Position numbers and translations under genes: made by a program
In this document: positions 16,633 through 25,715 of the stretch, piece after piece
Layout of the letters: the number at the start of each line of letters is the position of its first letter
Numbering within the stretch: the stretch's first letter is position 1
NCBI RefSeq assembly: GCF_030378205.1
Contig: NZ_CP127385.1
Coordinates: forward strand, 7,356,001-7,420,000
Source of the DNA: Bradyrhizobium sp. NP1
Lineage (GTDB): Bacteria; Pseudomonadota; Alphaproteobacteria; Rhizobiales; Xanthobacteraceae
Direction of reading: 5' to 3'
Length of the DNA: 64,000 bases
The notes under the pieces: generated by a model
Databases searched by the model: none
Seen by the model: only the letters and a program-made list of their open reading frames with translations
What the model was told of the DNA's origin: nothing

Positions 16633-16878
16633 TCACCCCGCCGACGGCAGCCACTGGCCGCAGTAATTGGCAAAGAACTTTCCGCCGCACTGGCGCTTGA
16701 TCGCGGCGCAGCGCGCGGCCGGCGACGCATCCTGGGCGACATGGAAGGAGCAGGAAAGCCCGTCGGCGGTTCGGCCCGCCTTCTCCGCGGCAAAGGCCGC
16801 GCTACTGACGCTGATGCAGACCAGCAGCAGCACGGCGGCGATGATCTCGATGGTCAGCTTTTCGATCGTCAGTTTCAT
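16633..16878 (-). CDS. Small secreted cysteine-rich protein
   Basis: 81 residues from the ATG at 16876-16878, with GGAGAT seven bases upstream. The N-terminus KLTIEKLTIEIIAAVLLLV leads into a hydrophobic core and a signal-peptidase site near SSAAFAAEK (residue 31). The mature 50 residues contain four cysteines (LSCSFH, ARCAAI, RQCGGK, NYCGQW), likely two disulfides, giving a compact periplasmic domain. No family recognised. It faces away from glgP; the 396-base gap between them holds the paired palindromes. Its start region overlaps a larger upstream-open frame that shows no coding signal. Confidence 0.65.
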   Translation of the reverse strand: MKLTIEKLTIEIIAAVLLLVCISVSSAAFAAEKAGRTADGLSCSFHVAQDASPAARCAAIKRQCGGKFFANYCGQWLPSAG

Positions 16879-17013
16879 GGCGCGATCTCCCGGATGCTTC
16901 GTTCGTTTCTGCGTGCTTTTGCGTGTTTCTCCCGGCCGTTCCACCCCCACAATATCACCCAATTGCGGCCTGCTCGCGGTGGCAAATCGGCCCGGTCCTT
17001 GCATAATTTCATG

Positions 17014-17180
17014 GCCAGTGGTCCGATTCTAACATTCGCCCCCACTTTGGGAGCCACATTTGCGAATGTTAGAATCAAAGGACCACTGGCGGGTTGTTGA
17101 TGCTAATGGAGCTTTGGATTTGACGTTCGCATCAAGGAATCGCGGCAATCGGGTAGCGAACGTCAAATCCGCTCCACTAG
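17014..17180. repeat. Paired imperfect palindromes upstream of glgP (element A)
   Basis: Hairpin 1: the left arm is GCCAGTGGTCC plus GATTCTAACATTCGC (17014-17039); the right arm (17062-17090) is its exact complement except for three extra bases AAA at 17077-17079; the loop is 22 bases. Hairpin 2: the left arm is CTAATGGAGC, TTT, GGATTTGACGTTCGC (17103-17130); the right arm (17156-17180) complements it without the TTT and with one mismatch; the loop is 25 bases. So each hairpin has an outer stem of about 10 bp, a three-base bulge on one arm, and an inner stem of 15 bp that ends in TTCGC. The bulge is on the right arm in the first and on the left arm in the second. Confidence 0.85.
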
Positions 17181-17274
17181 CGCAGTGCACAACCGGCGGC
17201 TCGGGCCATTCCGGCGACGCCGCCAGGCGCGTATCGTTGCAAGTGAGTCTCACGATTTGAGGAATTTGCGGGAA

Positions 17275-19797
17275 GTGCCAGACCAAGCGTTTACAGGAAC
17301 TCACCCTTCTCCGGGGCAGCCGGTCGACGAACTGGCGCTGGCCGAGATCAAGGGCGCGATCCTCGGCAAGCTTCGCCTTGCGATCGGCAAGGATGCCGGC
17401 ATGGCGACCAGGCATGACTGGTACATGGCGACAGCGCTGGCGCTGCGCGACCGCATCGTGCATCGCTGGCTGAGCGTGGAAAAGCAGAGCTATGACGCCG
17501 GCCGCAAGCGCGTCTATTACCTCAGTCTCGAATTCCTGATTGGTCGCCTCTTCACCGACGCGCTGAACAATATGGGGCTTATGCCGGTGTTCGAGGCCGC
17601 GCTCGGCGACCTCGGCGTCGGCCTCTCGGACTTGCGCAAATGCGAGCCGGATGCAGCGCTGGGCAATGGCGGGCTTGGACGATTGGCGGCCTGCTTCATG
17701 GAGAGCATGGCCACGTTGTCGATCCCCGCGATCGGCTACGGCATCCGCTACCATTTCGGCCTGTTCCGCCAGATCATCAGCCATGGCTGGCAGCAGGAAT
17801 ATCCGGACGAATGGCTGCGGCTCGGCAATCCCTGGGAATTGCAGCGGCCGGAAGTGGTCTATCTCGTGCATTTTGGCGGCAGCGTCGAGCATGTCGACGA
17901 CAAGGGCCGCGACCGCGCGATCTGGCATCCCGGCGAGACCGTGCAGGCGATGGCCTATGACACCCCGATCGTCGGTTGGCGCGGCCAGTACGTCAATGCG
18001 CTGCGGCTGTGGTCGGCGCAGTCGCCCGACCCCCTCAACCTCGATGTCTTCAATTCCGGCGACTATCTCGGCGCCAGCGCCGAGCAGGCCCGCGCCGAGG
18101 CGATCTGCAAGTTCCTCTATCCCAATGACGAAAGCCCGGCGGGGCGCGAACTGCGGCTGCGCCAGGAATATTTCTTCGTCTCGGCCTCGCTGCAGGACCT
18201 GGTGAAGCGGCACCTCTCCTCCGACGGCCAGTTGCGCAGCCTCGCCATGAAGGCCGCGGTGCAGCTCAACGACACCCATCCCAGTCTCGCGGTCGCCGAG
18301 CTGATGCGCATCCTTGTCGATCTGCACAATTTCCGCTGGGAAGAGGCCTGGAAGATCACGGTCGCCACCCTGTCCTACACCAACCACACGCTGCTGCCGG
18401 AGGCGCTCGAGACCTGGCCGGTCGAACTGTTCGAGCGGCTGTTGCCGCGACACCTGGAGATCATCTACCGCATCAACAGCATCCATCTGGCGCTTGCGGA
18501 AGCACGCTACCCCGGCGACATCGATTTCCGCGCCTCGGTCTCGCTGATCGACGAGCGCAGCGGCCGAAGGGTGCGGATGGGACAGCTCGCTTTCGTCGGC
18601 TGCCATCGCATCAACGGCGTCTCGGCGATGCATTCCGAACTGATGCAGGACACCGTGTTCCACGATCTGCATCACCTCTATCCCGGCCGCATCACCAACA
18701 AGACCAACGGCATCACCTTCCGCCGCTGGCTGATGGTCGCCAACCCGAAGCTGACGGAGCTGTTGCGGGAGATCTGCGGCGAGGCCGTGCTCGACGATCC
18801 CTCGCGGCTCGAACTCCTGGAGGCGCGCGCCAGCGACCATGCCTTCCAGCAGCAGTTCCGCAAGGTCAAGCATCACAACAAGACCATGCTGGCGCGGCTG
18901 ATCAGCGAGCGGCTCGACGTGCTGGTGGATCCGGCGGCGCTGTTCGACGTGCAGATCAAGCGCATCCACGAATACAAGCGCCAGCTCCTCAACATCCTCG
19001 AAGCGATCGCGCTCTACCAGGCGATCCGGGACGAGCCGCAGAAGGACTGGGTGCCGCGGGTGAAGATCTTCGCCGGCAAGGCGGCGGCGAGCTATCGCTT
19101 CGCCAAGCTGATCATCAAGCTGATCAACGACGTCGCCGCGATCGTCAACAACGACCCCGTGGTCGCTGGGCGGCTGAAGATCGTGTTCCTGCCCGACTAC
19201 AATGTCAGCCTCGCGGAGGTGATCATCCCGGCGGCCGATCTCTCCGAGCAGATTTCGACCGCGGGCATGGAGGCCTCCGGCACCGGCAACATGAAGCTCG
19301 CGCTCAACGGCGCGATCACCATCGGTACGCTCGACGGCGCCAACATCGAGATTCGCGACCATGTCGGGGCGGACAACATCGCGATCTTCGGCATGGAGGC
19401 GATGGACGTGACGGTCCGCCGCAAGCAGGGACTGGATGCGACCGACGCAATCCGGCGCTCGCCGCGGCTCTCCCGCGCCATCAACGCGATCGGCGCCGGC
19501 GCGTTTTCCCCGGACGATCCCGACCGCTTCGCGTCGATCGCGCACGCGCTGCGCAACCTCGACTACTACATGGTGAGTGCCGATTTCGACAGCTATCACG
19601 CGGCGCAGCGTGGCATCGACGCACGCTGGCAGGTGCAGCCGGCCTGGACCCGCGCCTCGATCCTCAATGTCGCGCGCATGGCCTTCTTCTCCTCCGACCG
19701 CACCATCCGCGAATATGCCGAGGAGATCTGGAACGTGCCGGTGCGCCCCGCGCCGACACCGACGCTGTCCGCGCAGCGGGGTCTCGCCGGCGGCTGA
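17275..19797 (+). CDS. glgP: Glycogen/starch/alpha-glucan phosphorylase
   Basis: 840 residues from the GTG at 17275, chosen because AGGAA lies ten bases before it and the conserved part starts soon after (PVDELALAEIKGAILGKL); the frame is open to a GTG at 17185 and past it into the palindromic element. The enzyme releases glucose-1-phosphate from glycogen. Hallmarks are RKRVYYLSLEFLIGR near the N-terminus, LGNGGLGRLAACF, and the pyridoxal-phosphate lysine block EASGTGNMKLALNGAITIGT (close to the lysine near residue 673). Length is typical. No other glg gene is adjacent. The 94 bases between the palindromes and the start may form an mRNA leader. Confidence 0.95.
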   Translation: MPDQAFTGTHPSPGQPVDELALAEIKGAILGKLRLAIGKDAGMATRHDWYMATALALRDRIVHRWLSVEKQSYDAGRKRVYYLSLEFLIGRLFTDALNNMGLMPVFEAALGDLGVGLSDLRKCEPDAALGNGGLGRLAACFMESMATLSIPAIGYGIRYHFGLFRQIISHGWQQEYPDEWLRLGNPWELQRPEVVYLVHFGGSVEHVDDKGRDRAIWHPGETVQAMAYDTPIVGWRGQYVNALRLWSAQSPDPLNLDVFNSGDYLGASAEQARAEAICKFLYPNDESPAGRELRLRQEYFFVSASLQDLVKRHLSSDGQLRSLAMKAAVQLNDTHPSLAVAELMRILVDLHNFRWEEAWKITVATLSYTNHTLLPEALETWPVELFERLLPRHLEIIYRINSIHLALAEARYPGDIDFRASVSLIDERSGRRVRMGQLAFVGCHRINGVSAMHSELMQDTVFHDLHHLYPGRITNKTNGITFRRWLMVANPKLTELLREICGEAVLDDPSRLELLEARASDHAFQQQFRKVKHHNKTMLARLISERLDVLVDPAALFDVQIKRIHEYKRQLLNILEAIALYQAIRDEPQKDWVPRVKIFAGKAAASYRFAKLIIKLINDVAAIVNNDPVVAGRLKIVFLPDYNVSLAEVIIPAADLSEQISTAGMEASGTGNMKLALNGAITIGTLDGANIEIRDHVGADNIAIFGMEAMDVTVRRKQGLDATDAIRRSPRLSRAINAIGAGAFSPDDPDRFASIAHALRNLDYYMVSADFDSYHAAQRGIDARWQVQPAWTRASILNVARMAFFSSDRTIREYAEEIWNVPVRPAPTPTLSAQRGLAGG

Positions 19798-20585
19798 GTT
19801 TCCGCGTTCTCGCCGCGCAGATCGCGCCCGAGTTGTTCGCATCGTACCCTCGACAACAAGAGGGCGCAGGGAATGCCGGGTGCTTTGGCGCACCCGCAGC
19901 CTCGCGTGCAGCAAAGAAAAGCACACGAGTTAGTCACCACAGGTAGGCCGCAACATCACGGCATTCCCCGCGCGATTGGTTTTAACGGTTTCCTTCGTGC
20001 TCTCCCCGGTGATCGGGCTTTCTTGTCACCGTCGTCAGCGGGTCACTACCCGCGAACTTGATGCCAGCGTCGAGACGCCAGGACCACACGACTTCGCCGT
20101 CCGCGTTGGCATCGTTCGTCTTGCGATACCGATCGCGTCCATCGCATCCCGCACCCAACGTTCGTGACGATCGCGAAGCGCCCCTCTGGATCGAGCGCAG
20201 GACGGGCGGATTGGAGCCACTGATTTGCCCGACGGCTCAAGCGGAATATTTTTCGCTTGAGGACTGGACGGCCCAAATCAGTTTGAATCGGCTCGCGAAT
20301 TTCGATCTTACGCGCAGCCGATTTTCGATCCCTTCTGTAATCCGATCCCGGAGCTCAAGCCCCCTTAGCGGCTAACCGGCGTCCGGTCCGGGGGGAGAAG
20401 CGGACGTGTTTCGGCGAAGCGGCCATGTCGCAGTTTGACCCAACTGAGACATGGGCGGCTCAAGACTTTGCGGCGCAAGCCCATCGTCTGCCTTGCGCCT
20501 AAGCGTGGTATAAGTGCCTCTATTGTATGGATCCGACCTCCAGCCGCCCAACTAATTCAGCGCGGCGTAGGAAAGGAGACCAATC
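19798..20585. other. Gene-free stretch, probable multicopy non-coding element
   Basis: No open frame here has a signal peptide, domain or ribosome site that I can defend. The part from about 19850 to 20200 (starting GAGGGCGCAGGGAATGCC, including CGGTGATCGGGCTTTCTTGTC) strongly resembles a sequence I remember as recurring in Bradyrhizobium chromosomes, where it is often mistaken for short genes. The part 20230-20270 has an inverted pair, CGGCTCAAGCGG with CGCTTGAGGAC. The end (about 20398-20450: GGCGAAGCGG, then TTTGACCCA...GAGACATGGG) resembles 22342-22386. Confidence 0.5.
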
Positions 20586-21620
20586 ATGTGGCGCAAGAGA
20601 GTGTGGCTCGTCGCTGCCCTGACCCTCAGCATCTTCGTCGCGCCGATCGCCGCCAAAGAGGGCTGGGCACAGAATCCTGGAAAGGTATATCGAGTAGGCG
20701 TGGTGCTTGTCCTCCCGCCAAATCTTCTCCCGCCTAATGCTCCGCAGCCGTCGTTTCCAGGCGGTCCGCTTGCCCGCGCGCTTCTGGATCGGCTGGCCGA
20801 CCACGGCTACATCGAGGGAAAGAACCTCGTCATCGAAGCGCGGTTCGGAGGATACGAGCGATTGGCGGAACTTGCAGCGGAGTTAGTGCGCCTCCACGTT
20901 GACGTCATCTTCACTGGCGGCACGAAGGCGAGCCGGATCGTCAGCGACGCGGTGAAGGAGACGCCGCTGGTGATCCATTCTTGCGACCCGTTCGAGCACG
21001 TCACTCGGCTCGCGCGACCAGAGGGCAACCTTACCGGAGTGACCTGCATGACTACGGAGCTGAGCCCAAAGAGGCTCGAGTTGCTCAAAGAGGCGGTCCC
21101 GAACGCGGTCCGGGTGTCCTTCCTGTCCGACCCTGACGACGCCCCGCCCGGGCTCAAACTGACGCAGGACGCTGCTCCGCGCCTGGGAATCGATCTCCAC
21201 ATCACCGACGTGCAGGCCGCGGACCGCCTGCAGACCTGGGGCGACTCCGATCTTGGGACCGCCTTGATCGCGGTCGCGAAGGAGCACCCCGACGCGTTGT
21301 TCGTCTACCCCGACCCGATCCTCATAGCGGAGCGGAAGCGGATCGCGGAGTTCGCGGTGACGAACCGCTTGCCCACGATGTTCGCGTTCCGTGAGTTCGT
21401 CGACGCTGGCGGCCTCATGTCATACGGTTCCAGCCTCGGCGAGATGGGAGCCTCGGCCGGAGAGCTGATCGCGAAGATTCTGGCCGGCACCAGACCGAGT
21501 GAGCTGCCGGTGGAGCAAGCGACGCGGTTCGAGCTGGTGATTAACCTCAAGACCGCAAGAGCGCTCGGCCTCACTATTCCACCCTCGCTGCTCGCCCGCG
21601 CCGACAAGGTGATTGAATGA
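20586..21620 (+). CDS. Orphan ABC-type substrate-binding protein (ABC_sub_bind family)
   Basis: 344 residues, with AGGAGACC before the ATG. A signal peptide of about 28 residues (ending VAPIAAKEGWAQ) precedes a two-lobed periplasmic binding fold: the first lobe begins YRVGVVLVLPPN, DHGYIEGKNLVIEAR is the family block near residue 78, and the C-terminal block SYGSSLGEMGASAGELIAKIL is typical of pfam04392. Such proteins are very numerous in Bradyrhizobium, often without transport partners, and few have known ligands. No permease or ATPase lies nearby, so its role is uncertain; it may serve a distant transporter or a sensor. The surrounding stretch 20.4-24.4 kb looks accessory. Confidence 0.88.
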   Translation: MWRKRVWLVAALTLSIFVAPIAAKEGWAQNPGKVYRVGVVLVLPPNLLPPNAPQPSFPGGPLARALLDRLADHGYIEGKNLVIEARFGGYERLAELAAELVRLHVDVIFTGGTKASRIVSDAVKETPLVIHSCDPFEHVTRLARPEGNLTGVTCMTTELSPKRLELLKEAVPNAVRVSFLSDPDDAPPGLKLTQDAAPRLGIDLHITDVQAADRLQTWGDSDLGTALIAVAKEHPDALFVYPDPILIAERKRIAEFAVTNRLPTMFAFREFVDAGGLMSYGSSLGEMGASAGELIAKILAGTRPSELPVEQATRFELVINLKTARALGLTIPPSLLARADKVIE

Positions 21621-21720
21621 GTCCGCCTTTGGGTCCTTATGCAAAGTCCGGCAACGTCCGCTTTGGCGGCCACGCCCTAAAGCTGGTGCGCAATCGCAGA
21701 CAATATGATGGGAGGGAGCG

Positions 21721-22209
21721 ATGTTGAGCACACCCTACACCACTCTAGTGTTGGCTGCTGGAATAGGTTCTCTAGCAGCAGCGGCCAATGCCGCGGAGTC
21801 CTACGATATTACAAATTGTGGAGCAAGTACGGTGACCACCGTCTCGGCTACCGAGGAAGTGACCGTTATGAGCGCTAACACCAAGGGGATCACGCGCAGC
21901 AACTCGGCGAACAAAGCGTTCGATAACGCGACGTACGAGTGCGCCAGCGTCGTGAGCGTCGCTGGCGCCCAGCGGAACGGACTCGGCTACTGCAAGTTCA
22001 TGGTCCCAGACGGCGACTTCGTCGTCGGCGAGCAGGTGCTTGACTCGACTGGTGGCGGAAAATGGAAGTTCTTACAGGGTACGGGAAAGTGGAAGGGTAT
22101 CGCGGGCGGCGGCGAATTTGTCCCGCTGACGAGTGGAAAGCCGATTGTTGCCGGGACGGGGCAGGGTTGTGGCAGGGCGACCGGTACGTACGAACTCTCA
22201 AGTAAGTGA
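21721..22209 (+). CDS. Secreted protein, probably a small beta-barrel, unknown function
   Basis: 162 residues; GGGAGGGAGCG precedes the ATG. The signal peptide ends near AAAANAAES (residue 24). The mature part has four cysteines and a second half of alternating short strands with Gly turns, GGGKWKFLQGTGKWKGIAGGGEF, the kind of sequence found in eight-stranded barrels such as allene oxide cyclase-like proteins; this comparison is a guess from pattern alone. Codon use is more AT-rich than the core genes of the window. It lies 100 bases after the orphan binding protein on the same strand and could share its transcript. Confidence 0.7.
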   Translation: MLSTPYTTLVLAAGIGSLAAAANAAESYDITNCGASTVTTVSATEEVTVMSANTKGITRSNSANKAFDNATYECASVVSVAGAQRNGLGYCKFMVPDGDFVVGEQVLDSTGGGKWKFLQGTGKWKGIAGGGEFVPLTSGKPIVAGTGQGCGRATGTYELSSK

Positions 22210-22457
22210 GACGCGCGGCCATCGCTCACCGGCCACTGATATCGCCCGAGTGAAACTCCCCGGGAATGTCCGAGTCTGGCCCGTTTGAGACATGCCGACA
22301 ACATCGAGCAATGTCCGAGTTCGAGGGCGAAGCGGAAAACATCTGCTCGGGTTGAGCTTTACCGCTGTTGACCCATTTCAGACGTGGGGCATAGCCGGAC
22401 GTCGGCCCACAATTGTGCTATATGAACATTCAATTTCCCCGAGCCCGGGGGTACATC

Positions 22458-24245
22458 TTGAGCAGCGAGCACGTGGAGCGGCGACTGGCGGCTATTCTGG
22501 CGGCGGATGTCGCGGGCTCTTGCCGCTTGATAGGGATCGACGAAGAAGGCACGCTAGCGCGACTGAAAGCTCTTAGAAAGACGCTTTTTGATCCCAAAAT
22601 CATTGATCATCACGGACGCATCGTCAAGAATACCGGGGACGGCGCTCTCGTTGAGTTCGGCAGCGTCGTAGATGCCGTACGCTGCGCCATCGAAATTCAG
22701 CGCGACATGGCCGAACAAAATATCGATGTACCGCAGGTCAAGCGGATCGAATTTCGCATCGGCATTCACGTCGGTGATATTATCATCGAAGACGATGATA
22801 TCTTTGGTGATGGCGTCAATATTGCAGTGCGTCTCGAAGGGATCGCAGAACCGGGTGGTGTTAGCATTTCCGACGATGCTCATCGGCAGGTTCGGGGCAA
22901 GGTTGAGAGCACCTTAGAGGATATGGGTTCGCAATCCTTGAAGAATATCGCCGAACCAATGCGGGCTTGGCGCGTGCGCATCGGCCCAAGCTCTTCGCCA
23001 GCAACAAAACCGCCGACCGAGACTGCGCAGCCGCTCGCTCTCCCCGACAAACCCTCCATCGCTGTTCTGCCATTCACCAACATGAGCGGTGATCCGGAAC
23101 AGGACTACTTCGCCGATGGAATGGTGGAGGAGATCATTACCGCGCTGTCGCATTTCCGCCAGCTCTTCGTGATCGCCCGCAATTCGAGCTTCACATACAA
23201 AGGGCGCGCCGTCGACGTGAAGCAGATCGGGCGCGAGCTTGGGGTGCGCTACGTGTTGGAAGGTAGCGTTCGCAAATCGGCCAACCGGGTGCGCATCACG
23301 GGACAGCTTGTCGACACCGCCACTGGAGCCCATCTTTGGGCAGACCGGTTTGATGGTGGTCTCAGCGACATCTTCGATCTGCAGGACCAGGTGACTGAGA
23401 GCGTTGTCGGGGCGATCGCGCCAGCGGTGGAAAAAGCCGAGATCGAGCGTGCCAGGCGCAAGCCGACCGAGAGTCTCGACGCCTATGCCCTCTATTTACG
23501 CGGCTTGGCCGCGTTCTATCGGTTTGGCAACCGGCAAGCGAACGAGGAGGCATTGCGCCTGTTCAACAGCGCGATCGAGCTCGACCCGGATTTTGCCTCC
23601 GCCTACGGTCGTGCCGCCTCTTGCTACGTCATTGCCAGGAACAATGGCTGGTTTTCAGGCACTCCGAACGAGATTGCCGAAGTGACGAGGCTCGCCCAAC
23701 GGGCGGTTGAGTTGGGCAAGGATGACGCGATGGCGCTGGCCGCCAGCGGGTTTGCATTGGTGATTGTTGCTCGCGATCTCGAAGTAGGCGCCGCCTTGAT
23801 CGATCGCGCGCTTGTGCTCAATTCCAATTTGGCCGAGGCATGGAATTTCGGCGGCTGGGTAAAAATCTGGCTCGGCGAGCCGGAAACGGCGCTCGAGCGC
23901 TTCGCACGTGCCATGCGCCTGAGCCCACTTGGTCCGTGGGTGGCAGGGATGCGAGGCGGGACCGCGGTTGCACATTTCTTCCTGGGTCGCAATGACGAGG
24001 CGGCATCCTGGGCGGCAATGGCATTGCAGGACAATCCGGACGTTCCATTTGGATTACGCATCGCTGCCGCAAGCAATGCAATGGCCGGACGGCCGGAGCA
24101 AGCACATAAGGCAATGGCTCGACTGCGACAACTGAATCCCGCGCTGCGGATTTCCACTCTCAAAGACGTGGCGGGCCCTTATCGGCGTGCTGAAGACCTC
24201 TCGCGATTGGAAGAAGCATTGCGGCGAGCCGGGCTGCCCGAATGA
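22458..24245 (+). CDS. Class III adenylate/guanylate cyclase with TolB-like and TPR domains
   Basis: About 595 residues from the TTG at 22458, which follows CCGGGGG and gives the family start SSEHVERRLAAILAADVAG; an ATG at 22422 is the alternative. The cyclase domain (about 5-175) keeps the first metal Asp in AADVAG, the second in KNTGDGALVEF, and the Asn/Arg of DGVNIAVRLEG, so it is probably active. A TolB-N-like domain (SIAVLPFTNMSGDPEQDYFADGM at about 205, of which only the start is quoted) and TPR repeats up to the C-terminus follow. There is no membrane segment. Many paralogues of this architecture occur in Bradyrhizobium; the signals they sense are unknown. It makes cAMP or cGMP; which one cannot be told. 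Confidence 0.88.
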   Translation: MSSEHVERRLAAILAADVAGSCRLIGIDEEGTLARLKALRKTLFDPKIIDHHGRIVKNTGDGALVEFGSVVDAVRCAIEIQRDMAEQNIDVPQVKRIEFRIGIHVGDIIIEDDDIFGDGVNIAVRLEGIAEPGGVSISDDAHRQVRGKVESTLEDMGSQSLKNIAEPMRAWRVRIGPSSSPATKPPTETAQPLALPDKPSIAVLPFTNMSGDPEQDYFADGMVEEIITALSHFRQLFVIARNSSFTYKGRAVDVKQIGRELGVRYVLEGSVRKSANRVRITGQLVDTATGAHLWADRFDGGLSDIFDLQDQVTESVVGAIAPAVEKAEIERARRKPTESLDAYALYLRGLAAFYRFGNRQANEEALRLFNSAIELDPDFASAYGRAASCYVIARNNGWFSGTPNEIAEVTRLAQRAVELGKDDAMALAASGFALVIVARDLEVGAALIDRALVLNSNLAEAWNFGGWVKIWLGEPETALERFARAMRLSPLGPWVAGMRGGTAVAHFFLGRNDEAASWAAMALQDNPDVPFGLRIAAASNAMAGRPEQAHKAMARLRQLNPALRISTLKDVAGPYRRAEDLSRLEEALRRAGLPE

Positions 24246-24754
24246 CCATCGCAGCCAAGTGCCCGCCTGTGGCGACGAGGTGATCGAGCAGAGCGGCGAC
24301 TTCCGCTTATGGCCCTTCGCGACAGTCGGACCCTCGATGGGGAATGTCCGTTCCTGGTGTAGAAGGAGAAGTGTTTGTGGGCGGCTCCTCCCTCCGGTCG
24401 GCCATTGCGCGTCTCCTTTGCTGGGCCGAATCAATCCCAGAGTAGCGAGGGGCTGGGATCGGATTACCCCAGCTCGCGGACTGCGCATGGCACGACGAAA
24501 GGCAGAATCGCGCTGATGCGCTGCCGGCAAATCAGGCCGGATCGCGCAATGCTCTCATACCCCGCGAAATGCGGGGTATCCAGTACGCTGCGGCTCCTCA
24601 GTTCCAATGTCGGCGCCCCGGAATACCGGATCGCCCGCTTTCGCGGGCGATGACGCAAGCCCGCCTCAAATCCATTACCTCAGACATCATTGATTCTTCC
24701 GCGCCAGCGGCGATACTGGCGAAGCATGACGATTGACATATCAAACGAGTCCCA
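24246..24754. other. Gene-free stretch with hairpin repeats
   Basis: No credible gene. The first 170 bases look like a decayed sequence that often follows cyclase genes of the preceding type. The second half is a repeat with two strong hairpins (24557-24651). The bases just before 24755 contain GACATATCAAACGAG, with no clear Shine-Dalgarno for the following thioesterase. Confidence 0.5.
24557..24651. repeat. Interspersed repeat with two hairpins (ATACCCCGC type)
   Basis: ATACCCCGC (24557-24565) pairs with GCGGGGTAT (24571-24579) around GAAAT; ATCGCCCGC (24630-24638) pairs with GCGGGCGAT (24643-24651) around TTTC. About 50 bases with TCCAGTACGCTGCGGCTCC lie between them. This is the shape of a well-spread Bradyrhizobium extragenic repeat, named here from memory. 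Confidence 0.7.
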
Positions 24755-25567
24755 ATGCTGACGAGAACCGAGCATCTGTTCGACGAGGCGACGCGGGTGA
24801 GGGCCGGCGACAGCCGCTGGCATGGCCGCACCAGCCCGGACTACTGGGCGTTCGTCGGCCCGTTCGGCGGCATCACGGCGGCGACCATCCTGCGCGCGCT
24901 GATGGAGCACGCCGATCGCGCCGGCGATCCGGTGTCGCTGACCGTCAACTACTGCGCGGCGGTCGTGGAAGGCGAATTCGACCTCGACCTGCGTCTGGTC
25001 AGGGCCAACCGGTCGAGCCAGCACTGGGCGGTTGAGCTGACGCAGCGCGACGCGGTGATGGTGCTGGCGACCGCCGTCTTTGCCGAGCGCCGGCCGTCCT
25101 GGTCGCAAACCGTAGCGGCGTTTCCGCAAGCACCGCCGTTCGAGACGATCCCGCCTTACACGAAGGTCACGGTGCCCTGGGTCAAGCAATATGACTTCCG
25201 CTTCGTCGAGGGCGAGCCGAAGCTCGGCGGCGCCGACAAGACGCCCGGCAGCACCACGTCCAAATTCTGGATCGCCGACCGCGTGCCGCGGCCGATCGAC
25301 ATGCCGGCGCTCACCGCGATGTCGGACGCGTTCTTCGCGCGCATCTTCCATGCGAGGCGCGAGCTGGTGCCGTTCGGCACGGTGTCGCTGACGACCTATT
25401 TCCACAGCAGCGTCGAGGAGCTCAAGGCCGAGAACATCACGCGCGCGCTGGGCGCGGCCGATGCAAAGATCTTTCACAGGAGTTATGGCGACCAGTCGGG
25501 CGAATTGTGGTCGCCGAACGGGCGCCTGCTCGCAAGCACGACGCAGATCACCTATTTCAAGGCCTGA
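24755..25567 (+). CDS. Acyl-CoA thioesterase, double hotdog fold
   Basis: 270 residues, cytoplasmic. Splits acyl-CoA to the free acid and CoA. The sequence divides into two hotdog halves: the first with WHGRTSPDYWAFVGPFGGITAATILRALM (only the first residues needed: the FGG-ITAA helix start) and the second with MSDAFFARIFHARRELVPFGTVSLTTYFH. The general form is the TesB-like 4HBT_3 group of about 265 residues. The substrate range is unknown. It stands alone between repeats and the SLC13 gene, which starts 148 bases after it on the same strand but shows no functional link. Translation starts at an ATG without a clear ribosome site. Confidence 0.85.
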   Translation: MLTRTEHLFDEATRVRAGDSRWHGRTSPDYWAFVGPFGGITAATILRALMEHADRAGDPVSLTVNYCAAVVEGEFDLDLRLVRANRSSQHWAVELTQRDAVMVLATAVFAERRPSWSQTVAAFPQAPPFETIPPYTKVTVPWVKQYDFRFVEGEPKLGGADKTPGSTTSKFWIADRVPRPIDMPALTAMSDAFFARIFHARRELVPFGTVSLTTYFHSSVEELKAENITRALGAADAKIFHRSYGDQSGELWSPNGRLLASTTQITYFKA

Positions 25568-25715
25568 TCGGCGACGGCCGCAGCACAATGCTGCGCTGGC
25601 ATCCGCCGGCCATGCCGGCGCCGGCCCCGCGCACAGCATCGATAGGGGAACTCACACCGGATTCGCCGTGCTATCTACCCGCGACCGATAACGAGGCGTG
25701 TGAGAGAGCGCACGA

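Noticed and set aside
16463..16700. Possible proteins in the repeat region after 16450
   Set aside because: The open frames run through the TAGGGTGGGC palindrome and have no ribosome site or domain.
17014..17180. CRISPR array
   Set aside because: The repeats are inverted, not direct with equal spacers, and no cas gene is in the window.
17029..19926. A 965-codon open frame on the minus strand
   Set aside because: It is exactly antisense to glgP, a certain gene; high-GC codon bias keeps the opposite frame open. Its translation is rich in Arg, Asp, His and Val with no domain.
19873..20375. Several short frames with Arg/Ser-rich translations
   Set aside because: Frames overlap each other on both strands without codon bias; the region fits a non-coding multicopy element better.
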